This document shows, piece after piece, positions 1 through 5,544 of a DNA stretch of 7,032 nucleotides. The notes beneath the pieces were generated by a model that ran no database searches, was not told the origin of the DNA, and worked only from the letters and a program-made list of their open reading frames with translations. The DNA is taken from NCBI GenBank assembly GCA_023436805.1, contig JAEZHT010000001.1, forward strand, positions 1 to 7,032, read 5' to 3'. Position numbers and translations under genes: made by a program. Position 1 is the first letter of the stretch. The number at the start of each line of letters is the position of its first letter. This DNA comes from Bacillota bacterium (GTDB lineage Bacteria > Bacillota_I > Bacilli_A > Acholeplasmatales > UBA5453).

Positions 1-1
1 A

Positions 2-775
2 TTACCACTCATTGTTGCCTTTATCATAGGAATTGTGATTGCCATCATCTTTGGTACGCTGGTTGGGTTTATCTCTTTACGTATTGAAGGGATGTATCTG
101 GCCATCATTACCCTAGGATTGGCAGAAATTATGATTGAAATCTTCAAAAAAGCAGTCACTATTACTAAAGGTAATGAAGGTTTTCAATATGAGATGTTTA
201 ACCTATTCGGGTTTACTGAAGGCGCAAACGCACTTGCCTATCGAAATGCAGTTTACTTCATTGTAATTGCGGTACTGGTTGTATCGATGATTCTATTCTT
301 GAATATCGTCAATAGCCCTACCGGTAGAGCGATGTTATCGATCAAAAACTCGACTTCAGCGGCGCAAGCTATGGGTATCTCTGTATTAAAATACCGCTTA
401 TTGGCCTTCGTTTTAGCAACCATCATGGCTGTAATTGGTGGGATGCTTTATATGCCATATTTTGAATATACAGAACCTAATATTTTTAACTTAGCGGTAT
501 CCTTAAATATTCTTGCCGCTGTCATCGTGGGTGGTTCTAAATCCATCTGGGGTGTCACATTAGGCACATTCGTTATTTTCGGTTTAAAAGATATTGTGTT
601 AAAACAGATTCCATACTTTAGAGACAATGGGAACGCCGTTTACTTCCTCACAGGGGCTTTAGTTATCTTAATTGTCATGTATTACCCTGGTGGATTGGTA
701 AAATTATTTGTTGACCTCAAAGTCAAAGTAACGAATTTGATCAAAGATTGGAAAACCAAAGGAGGTAAAGCATGA
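2..775 (+). CDS. livM: LIV-type ABC transporter permease LivM, 5'-truncated by window edge
   Basis: This is one of the two membrane subunits of a branched-chain-amino-acid-type (HAAT family) importer. With LivH it forms the channel driven by LivG and LivF. The frame is open to the left edge, so a GTG at 35 is an internal valine codon and not the start; 257 codons are visible and an N-terminal portion of the usual roughly 300-350 residues is missing. The visible protein is strongly hydrophobic with several membrane segments. It carries the LivM-type stretch 'LRIEGMYLAIITLG' near the left edge. The ATPase-contacting cytoplasmic (EAA) loop is at about 323-400 ('GRAMLSIKNSTSAAQAMGIS'), and the typical 'YYPGGLV' near the C-terminus is followed by a lysine-rich tail. 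It ends in TGA, which shows that TGA is a stop here. The stop overlaps the livG start by 4 bases (ATGA), which indicates translational coupling. The family is secure; the solute cannot be read from this subunit. Confidence 0.93.
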   Translation, partial: LPLIVAFIIGIVIAIIFGTLVGFISLRIEGMYLAIITLGLAEIMIEIFKKAVTITKGNEGFQYEMFNLFGFTEGANALAYRNAVYFIVIAVLVVSMILFLNIVNSPTGRAMLSIKNSTSAAQAMGISVLKYRLLAFVLATIMAVIGGMLYMPYFEYTEPNIFNLAVSLNILAAVIVGGSKSIWGVTLGTFVIFGLKDIVLKQIPYFRDNGNAVYFLTGALVILIVMYYPGGLVKLFVDLKVKVTNLIKDWKTKGGKA

Positions 776-1584
776 AAACAGTCGTAACTGAGCATACTTT
801 AGATCCAAAGGTGATTCTAAGTGTTCAAAATCTCACCATGAAGTTTGGTGGATTAGTCGCCGTTGATAACTTATCATTCGATGTTAAAGAAGGCGAAATC
901 TTTGGTTTAATCGGACCCAACGGGGCTGGTAAAACCACAGTATTCAACTGTATTACCCAATTCTACAAACCAACCAGTGGTGAGCTCATCTACCGTGATA
1001 ATCAATCCAAGGTAGTTAAACTCAACCAAATCAAGGTTCATAATGTCATCAAGCACGGGATCGTGAGAACGTTCCAAAACGTGGAATTGATTTGGGAGTT
1101 AAACATCCTTGAAAACTTACTCATCGCCGGACATACCCTGTATAAATCCAATTTCTTCGATCATTTGTTTCATACACCAAGATACAAAAAAGAAGAAAAA
1201 GTGGTGAAAGAAAAAGCGTTAAAAATTCTCAATGATCTTGGATTAACACAATATATGTATTTCTATCCGCTTGGGTTGCCTTATGGTGTACTCAAACTCA
1301 TCGAACTTGCGAGAACATTGATGGCCAATCCGAAACTCATCATTTTGGATGAACCAGCCGCTGGGTTAAACGATTTAGAAACAGAAAAACTTACTGAAAC
1401 CATCCGTAAGATCCAAAAAGAATACGCATGTACGATTTTCTTGGTAGAGCACGATATGGGCTTAGTGATGAAGTTATGTGATACGATTTGTGCCATCTCT
1501 TTCGGTAAGAAATTAGCAATAGGTACCCCAGCTCAAATCAAGAAGGACCCTGTGGTCCAAGAAGCTTACTTGGGGGGAGAATAA
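772..1584 (+). CDS. livG: LIV-type ABC transporter ATP-binding protein LivG
   Basis: This is a cytoplasmic ATPase subunit that pairs with LivF to power import through LivH/LivM. It is 270 residues long, usual for LivG. Visible motifs are Walker A 'GPNGAGKTT' at residues 48-56, the Q-loop glutamine at about 102 in 'RTFQN', Walker B plus the catalytic glutamate 'LIILDEP' at 189-195, the LivG-typical 'AAGLN' D-loop region at 196-200, and the switch histidine H227 in 'VEHDM'. The C-terminal 'IGTPAQIKKDPVVQEAYLG' is the characteristic LivG ending. The ABC signature is non-standard: LPYGVLK at 169-175 instead of an LSGGQ or LSYGQQ form. The ATG at 772 is supported by GGAGGT at 761-766, five bases upstream. 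A short tail of about 14 residues precedes the first beta strand. It overlaps livM by 4 bases and is followed by livF after 2 bases. Confidence 0.95.
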   Translation: MKTVVTEHTLDPKVILSVQNLTMKFGGLVAVDNLSFDVKEGEIFGLIGPNGAGKTTVFNCITQFYKPTSGELIYRDNQSKVVKLNQIKVHNVIKHGIVRTFQNVELIWELNILENLLIAGHTLYKSNFFDHLFHTPRYKKEEKVVKEKALKILNDLGLTQYMYFYPLGLPYGVLKLIELARTLMANPKLIILDEPAAGLNDLETEKLTETIRKIQKEYACTIFLVEHDMGLVMKLCDTICAISFGKKLAIGTPAQIKKDPVVQEAYLGGE

Positions 1585-1586
1585 TC

Positions 1587-2294
1587 ATGGCACTATTAGA
1601 GATTAAAGATTTGGTCATCGATTATGGCATCATCAGGGCAGTCAAAGGAATTCACATCGAAGTCCAACCTGGTACGATTGTTGCGCTACTTGGCGCGAAC
1701 GGTGCAGGTAAATCCTCACTCATCCGCTCTATTTCTGGGGCAGTTAAAGTGAAATCAGGTGAAATTTTATATCAAGGGAAAAATATTGCTAACCTAGATA
1801 CGCATAAGATTTCTGAAATGGGCATCAAACAATCCCCTGAAGGCCGCATGATTTTTGCGGGACTGACGGTTGAAGAAAACTTATTGGCAGGGGCTTATAC
1901 CGTTAAGAAAACAGAAATTCCAAAACTGTTTGACGAAGTATACGGGTATTTTCCAGTCTTGAAGGAAAGAAGAAAACAACAGGCTTCAACACTCTCTGGG
2001 GGCGAACAACAAATGTTAGCCATCGGAAGAGCACTCATGGGTAATCCAGAAGTCTTATTGTTAGATGAACCTTCCTTAGGACTTGCACCACTCATTGTTC
2101 GTAATATTTTTGAGATCATCAAAAAGATTAAAGAACGTGGAAAAACCATCTTGATTGTAGAGCAAAATGCGCTACAAACCCTTAAAATCGCTGACTATGC
2201 TTACATCCTTGAATTGGGTAAGATTGTCGGTGAAGGCTCCGGCCAAACCTTATTAGCAGACGAAAAACTCGTCAATGCCTACTTAGGTTCTTAA
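1587..2294 (+). CDS. livF: LIV-type ABC transporter ATP-binding protein LivF
   Basis: This is the second cytoplasmic ATPase of the importer and the partner of LivG. At 235 residues it matches LivF. Motifs are Walker A 'GANGAGKSS' at 36-44, the LivF-typical 'SPEGRMIFAGLTVEENL' at about 83-99, a canonical ABC signature 'LSGGEQQML' at 136-144, Walker B 'VLLLDEPSLGLAPL' at 156-169, and 'VEQN' at 191-194, where LivF proteins normally have glutamine in place of the switch histidine. The C-terminus 'LVNAYLGS' is also typical. The start at 1587 has a GGGGAGA ribosome site at 1574-1580 that lies inside the end of livG, with only 2 bases between livG's TAA and the ATG, so the two ATPases are co-translated. 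The ATPase pair is asymmetric: LivF has the canonical signature and LivG a degenerate one. Confidence 0.96.
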   Translation: MALLEIKDLVIDYGIIRAVKGIHIEVQPGTIVALLGANGAGKSSLIRSISGAVKVKSGEILYQGKNIANLDTHKISEMGIKQSPEGRMIFAGLTVEENLLAGAYTVKKTEIPKLFDEVYGYFPVLKERRKQQASTLSGGEQQMLAIGRALMGNPEVLLLDEPSLGLAPLIVRNIFEIIKKIKERGKTILIVEQNALQTLKIADYAYILELGKIVGEGSGQTLLADEKLVNAYLGS

Positions 2295-2306
2295 TTTAGG
2301 TTTCTA

Positions 2307-2320
2307 GTTTCAAACGAAAC
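2307..2320 (+). repeat. Small perfect inverted repeat between livF and the receptor gene
   Basis: GTTTC at 2307-2311 and GAAAC at 2316-2320 pair perfectly around a 4-base AAAC loop. No T-tract follows, so it is not a terminator. It sits directly before the AT-rich GATAAT at 2321-2326, in the only gap (64 bases) of the upstream operon. It could be an operator, an RNA-stabilising hairpin or chance. A second, weaker TGCC/GGCA pairing lies at 2330-2341. Confidence 0.35.
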
Positions 2321-2326
2321 GATAAT
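2321..2326 (+). promoter_or_regulatory. Possible -10 element for the receptor gene (weak)
   Basis: GATAAT matches the sigma-A -10 consensus at five of six positions and lies in the intergenic gap, which would give a short leader of about 25 bases before the ATG at 2359. There is no convincing -35 hexamer 16-18 bases upstream, so this is only a candidate. The receptor could simply be read from the upstream liv promoter. Confidence 0.22.
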
Positions 2327-2346
2327 ATATGCCAAAAGGCAAGAAA

Positions 2347-2352
2347 AAGGAG
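2347..2352 (+). promoter_or_regulatory. Ribosome binding site that fixes the receptor start at 2359
   Basis: AAGGAG lies six bases before the ATG at 2359. A more upstream in-frame ATG at 2329 would add ten charged residues before the signal peptide, has no Shine-Dalgarno sequence, and would place this site inside the coding region. The start at 2359 gives a normal lipoprotein signal. Confidence 0.85.
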
Positions 2353-2358
2353 AAAAAT

Positions 2359-4152
2359 ATGAAAAGAATTGTAGCATTATTGTTAGCAGTTTTTGCAGTT
2401 TTCACGTTAGTAGCGTGCCAAGAAGCTGAAGTTACTGTTAGCAGACTCGTCATTACGCCACCTACAAAAGTGGAATACGAAGTGGGAGAATCTTTTGACG
2501 GTGCAGGACTAGAAGTTAAAGCCGTTATGTCAGACAAAACTGAAAAAGTCTTGACAAGCAGCGAATATACCTTAACTGGTTTCTCATCCGCATCTGCAGG
2601 TTTAGTCACTGTGACAGTTTCTTATGAAGGCGTTACAGCAACATTTGGTATCGCAGTATTCAACCCAGATGCACCAGAAGTTGCATTAGCACTTACACTT
2701 AAGTCACTTCCAGATCAACAAATTTACAATAGAGATGAAGCTTTCGACGCTACAGGTTTAGTGGTTGAAGTTACTTATTCTACTGGTAGAAAACAAATCT
2801 TAACATCAAGTCAATATACCTTAACTGGATTCAGACAAGGTGTTGTCGGTAAGTATGACGTTGTCGTTACATTCGGTGAACTTACTGCTTCATTCTATAC
2901 AGAAGTTAGAGCAGTTACCGTTCAAGGTGTTACAGTAACAACAATCAAAGTTGGTAATACCGCTGTATTAGCAGGTGCATGGTCTGTTGTTGGTGCGCCA
3001 TTCGCAGCAGGTATGAAGGCAGCATTCGAAGTTGTGAATGAAGCTGGCGGTATTGACGGTAGAACAATTGAATATGTTAACCGTGATGACGCATTTGATG
3101 GCACTGTTGGTTTAACCAATACAAAACAATTAATTAATGAAGATAAAGTATTCGCATTGGTAGGACATTTCGGTACACCAACTGTATCCGCAACATTAAC
3201 TACAATTCGCGAAGCTGGTATCCCAATGGTTTATGCAGCAACTGGTGTTAACGTGCTTTATACTGAAAGAAGCCCACTTGACCCAGTCATGCCAGTTCAA
3301 CCTATTTACCTAACCGATGGTAGATTGATGACTGCTAGAGCATTAAAAGAAGCTTTATATGGTCCAAATAAAGATCAAAAATTACCTGCAAATGCTAAGA
3401 TTGGTGTTCTTCATACCACTTTACTTGATGGTATATCCATCAAAGAAGGTATCGAAATTGAAGCGAAGACTCAAGGCGTTAACGCAAACTTCATTTATGC
3501 ATCCTTCTCAGCTGCTGATACTGCATCCTTAACATCTACACTACAAAACATGCAATCCCAAGGTGTGGCTGCAATCATCATCGCTTCTAACCAAGCACCA
3601 TTCAAAGCTGCAATCGGTACAATGCAAAACGTAGGTATCAACGTTCCAGTATTCACATCCTATGTTAACGCTGACGCAACTGCAGTAGATGCTTCTATCA
3701 ACTATACATTTGATATCTATACAAACGCATGGGTTGACTTAACATCTGAAAAAGGTCAAGCTGGTTTAGTTGGTTTCGTTGCTGCTATCCAAGGTGCAGG
3801 TTTCTTAAGCGAAGCTGAAAAAGCTGCATACGCTGCAAACTCATTCGCAATTGCTGGTTATATCGCAGCAATGAACTTCATTGAAGGTCTTGAAAGAGTT
3901 GAAGCTTCTGGTAAAGAATTAACTTGGGAATCCTTCATTAAAGCTATGGAATCCGCTCCATTAGACGTACCAATGGGTGGTACTGTTGACTTCGGTGATG
4001 GCAAACGATGGGGTATTGACTCCATGTCATTATTACAATATACTGTTGTCGAAGGCGATAACCCTGCAACTGTAGGTACTGTTGAAACATCTTATAAAGC
4101 ATTCGTTAAAGTTAGAGATATCGAAACCTTAACACAAATTCAAGCAAAATAG
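2359..4152 (+). CDS. Substrate-binding lipoprotein of the LIV-type importer with two N-terminal Ig-like domains
   Basis: This is the membrane-anchored extracellular receptor that should deliver solute to LivHMGF. It is 597 residues from the ATG at 2359. A lipoprotein signal spans residues 1-20: K2-R3, a hydrophobic core, then lipobox L-V-A-C with Cys20 as the lipidation site. Two similar Ig-like (Big_3-type) domains follow at about 29-101 and 109-185, sharing 'LTSS[E/Q]YTLTGF'. The type 1 periplasmic-binding fold (Peripla_BP_6-like) runs from about 190 to the end, with the family pattern 'GMKAAFEVVNEAGGIDGRTIEYVNRDD' split around 219-245, 'GHFGTPT' at 269-275 and 'AATG' at 293-296. Ordinary LivJ/LivK-type receptors are about 370-400 residues, and the excess here is the Ig pair, probably a stalk. 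Codons look biased towards a small preferred set (GGT, GCA/GCT, TTC, AAC), as in abundant proteins. The ligand cannot be assigned from sequence; a branched-chain amino acid is not assured. Confidence 0.93.
   Translation: MKRIVALLLAVFAVFTLVACQEAEVTVSRLVITPPTKVEYEVGESFDGAGLEVKAVMSDKTEKVLTSSEYTLTGFSSASAGLVTVTVSYEGVTATFGIAVFNPDAPEVALALTLKSLPDQQIYNRDEAFDATGLVVEVTYSTGRKQILTSSQYTLTGFRQGVVGKYDVVVTFGELTASFYTEVRAVTVQGVTVTTIKVGNTAVLAGAWSVVGAPFAAGMKAAFEVVNEAGGIDGRTIEYVNRDDAFDGTVGLTNTKQLINEDKVFALVGHFGTPTVSATLTTIREAGIPMVYAATGVNVLYTERSPLDPVMPVQPIYLTDGRLMTARALKEALYGPNKDQKLPANAKIGVLHTTLLDGISIKEGIEIEAKTQGVNANFIYASFSAADTASLTSTLQNMQSQGVAAIIIASNQAPFKAAIGTMQNVGINVPVFTSYVNADATAVDASINYTFDIYTNAWVDLTSEKGQAGLVGFVAAIQGAGFLSEAEKAAYAANSFAIAGYIAAMNFIEGLERVEASGKELTWESFIKAMESAPLDVPMGGTVDFGDGKRWGIDSMSLLQYTVVEGDNPATVGTVETSYKAFVKVRDIETLTQIQAK
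2443..2661 (+). repeat. Ig-like domain repeat 1 of the receptor
   Basis: This encodes residues of about 29-101. The domain begins 'LVITPPTKVEYEVGESF', continues with 'GAGLEVKAVMSD' and 'LTSSEYTLTGF', and ends 'VTVSYEGVTATFGIAVF'. That is the strand order of Big_3-type bacterial Ig-like domains. It aligns along its length with the second copy at 2686-2913. The best conserved DNA is a 16-base identical stretch at 2564-2579 (matching 2813-2828), so the two copies descend from an internal duplication that has since diverged. Confidence 0.8.
2686..2913 (+). repeat. Ig-like domain repeat 2 of the receptor
   Basis: This encodes residues of about 110-185. It has the same plan as repeat 1: 'LKSLPDQQIYNRDEAFDATG', then 'LVVEVTYSTGRKQ', 'LTSSQYTLTGF' and 'VVVTFGELTASF'. 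The TLTGF block is encoded by the same 16 bases as in copy 1 (2813-2828). The domain leads straight into the ligand-binding fold. Confidence 0.8.
4016..4044 (+). promoter_or_regulatory. Candidate sigma-A promoter inside the 3' end of the receptor gene
   Basis: TTGACT at 4016-4021, a spacer of exactly 17 bases, and TATACT at 4039-4044 each match the -35 and -10 consensus at five of six positions. Transcription would start near 4051, giving a leader of about 170 bases before the CoA-transferase ATG at 4222, with the terminator hairpin inside that leader. It is the best promoter-like pair I found, but it lies in coding sequence rich in such words and may be chance. Confidence 0.35.
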
Positions 4153-4161
4153 TTAAAATCG

Positions 4162-4207
4162 AATAGGGCTGGGGGAGCAAATCGCTCCCCTAGATACCTA
4201 TTTTTTT
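4162..4207 (+). terminator. Rho-independent terminator after the receptor gene
   Basis: The core stem is GGGGAGC at 4172-4178 paired with GCTCCCC at 4184-4190 around a 5-base loop. It extends by three further pairs (4169-4171 with 4191-4193, one of them G-U). After a small internal loop, an outer stem AATAGG (4162-4167) pairs with CCTATT (4197-4202). A run of seven T residues occupies 4201-4207. It starts 10 bases after the receptor stop codon. The CoA-transferase ribosome site starts at 4209, so no separate promoter fits between the terminator and that gene. Partial read-through or attenuation is the likely consequence. Confidence 0.88.
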
Positions 4208-4221
4208 GAAAGAGGTCACTT

Positions 4222-5544
4222 ATGAAACAAGCCAGATACATCACTGTACAAGAAATGATTGATTTAGTAGGACCCAAAGATGAAATCGTCGTAGGGATGG
4301 CGGCCAATGAGCCACAACTCTTCATGGCGAACTTACACCTCTGTGCCGATCGTGTTGAAAAAGTCACGGTCACGAACTGTTTACCGATTGTCAATGCGGA
4401 TTTTTTCATTGAAGAACAATACCGCAACAAATTCAACCTTGATGGTTGGTTTTATACCAATGTTTTAAGAAAAGTACATCCACATGGCAATATCTCGTTT
4501 ATCCCTAACCACTTGCATTTGGCAGGTTATAAACGTTTATTTTATAAAAAACCGCGCATTTTCGTCACCGCCGCGAGCATGCCTGACGAACACGGTTACA
4601 TCTCATTATCGACTTCGAACGTCTATGAAAAACAAATGGTAGAAGCCGCTGAAATCGTCATTTTCGAAGTCAATCCAAACTTTCCAAGAACGATTGGTGA
4701 CTTAGAAGTCCACATCAGCGAAGTCGATTACTTGGTCAAAGCAGATTATGCAGTACCAACCATACCAGACATTGAACCATCTGAAAAAGATATGATCATC
4801 GGACGATTGATTGCGGATAAAATCAACGATGGCGACACCATCCAACTAGGGATTGGTGGTATGCCAAATGCCGTAGCTAAGTCCTTATATGGTAAGAAAG
4901 ACTTGGGTATCCATACCGAAATGTTTACCAATGAAATGATGAACCTCATCAAAGCAGGGGTCATCACAGGTAAAAAGAAAACTTTACACCGCGGTAAACA
5001 CATCGCTTGTTTCGCGATGGGCACACAAGAACTCTATGATTTTATCCATGATAACCCATCTTGTTGGATTTTAAATGGTAAATATGTCAATGACCCAGCC
5101 ATCATCGGATTGAATGACAATCAAGTATCGATCAACTCAACCATCGAAATTGATTTGACTGGACAATGCTGTTCAGAATCGATTGGCACCCAACAATTTT
5201 CAGGTACAGGTGGACAAAGCGATACCGCTGTTGGTGCTCAAAACGCCAAAGGTGGACGCAGTTTTATCGCGCTTTATTCGACAGCAATGGTGAAAAATCC
5301 AATCACTGGTGAAAAAGAAGAAACCTCAAAAATTGTTTCCATGTTAAAACCTGGTGCAGCCGTATCCTTATCCCGTAATGACGTAGACTTTGTGGTCACC
5401 GAATATGGTTTGGTCGGTTTACGCGGCACCAACATCCGTGAAAGATGTCAATTACTCATTTCGATTGCCCATCCAAAATTTAGAGCACAACTCACACAAG
5501 AAGCCATCAAAGCAGGATATCTCCATGAGTCATTTTTGGATTAA
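4222..5544 (+). CDS. Acetyl-CoA hydrolase/transferase family CoA-transferase (4-hydroxybutyrate/butyrate type)
   Basis: This cytoplasmic enzyme is expected to move CoA between acyl-CoA (often acetyl- or butyryl-CoA) and a free short-chain carboxylate through a glutamyl-CoA intermediate. Its 440 residues match the 4-hydroxybutyrate CoA-transferase and butyryl-CoA:acetate CoA-transferase group. It shows the N-terminal domain with 'VTAASMPDEHGYISL' at about 115-129, the CoA-site glycine loop 'LGIGGMPNAV' at 209-218, and the probable catalytic glutamate E233 in 'GIHTEMF', equivalent to Glu238 of the Clostridium aminobutyricum enzyme as I recall it. Further on are 'GTGGQSD' at 328-334 with 'AKGGRSFIALYST', and 'VVTEYGLVGLRG' at 391-402. 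Where many relatives have Asp-Phe after GGQ-x, this has Asp-Thr, so substrate use may differ. The ATG follows AAAGAGG (4209-4215) by seven bases and lies just after the terminator. The carboxylate substrate is not assignable. Confidence 0.88.
   Translation: MKQARYITVQEMIDLVGPKDEIVVGMAANEPQLFMANLHLCADRVEKVTVTNCLPIVNADFFIEEQYRNKFNLDGWFYTNVLRKVHPHGNISFIPNHLHLAGYKRLFYKKPRIFVTAASMPDEHGYISLSTSNVYEKQMVEAAEIVIFEVNPNFPRTIGDLEVHISEVDYLVKADYAVPTIPDIEPSEKDMIIGRLIADKINDGDTIQLGIGGMPNAVAKSLYGKKDLGIHTEMFTNEMMNLIKAGVITGKKKTLHRGKHIACFAMGTQELYDFIHDNPSCWILNGKYVNDPAIIGLNDNQVSINSTIEIDLTGQCCSESIGTQQFSGTGGQSDTAVGAQNAKGGRSFIALYSTAMVKNPITGEKEETSKIVSMLKPGAAVSLSRNDVDFVVTEYGLVGLRGTNIRERCQLLISIAHPKFRAQLTQEAIKAGYLHESFLD
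5514..5517 (+). promoter_or_regulatory. Ribosome binding site for the hydrolase starting at 5525
   Basis: AGGA lies seven bases before the ATG at 5525, inside the end of the CoA-transferase gene. A longer in-frame reading from an ATG at 5390 would overlap the CoA-transferase by 155 bases and add 45 residues unlike a hydrolase N-terminus. The start at 5525 gives a normal first strand for the fold. Confidence 0.6.

Noticed and set aside
35..775. GTG at 35 as the start of livM
   Set aside because: The frame is open back to base 2 with hydrophobic membrane-segment sequence, and LivM proteins are longer, so the gene begins before the window.
2329..2358. ATG at 2329 as the start of the receptor
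   Set aside because: It adds ten mostly lysine/glutamate residues before the signal peptide, has no ribosome site, and would put the clear AAGGAG site inside the gene. 2359 is better.
2551..2579. Exact TTGACA at 2551-2556 as a promoter -35
   Set aside because: No acceptable -10 word lies 16-18 bases downstream (the sequence there is AACTGG-like); it is part of the conserved LTSSEYTLTGF coding block.
2310..2609. Minus-strand open frame across the receptor start
   Set aside because: It is a composition artefact antisense to the signal peptide and first Ig domain, with no recognisable protein features.
2564..2828. 16-base identical direct repeat (2564-2579 and 2813-2828) as a mobile-element or recombination site
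   Set aside because: Both copies encode the same YTLTG residues at the equivalent point of the duplicated Ig-like domains, so domain duplication explains them.
4140..4436. Minus-strand open frame across the terminator and CoA-transferase start
   Set aside because: It runs through the terminator hairpin and is antisense to a conserved enzyme; no family resemblance or ribosome site.
5390..5524. ATG at 5390 as the start of the first hydrolase
   Set aside because: It would overlap 155 bases of the CoA-transferase's conserved C-terminus with unrelated residues; the fold begins properly after 5525.
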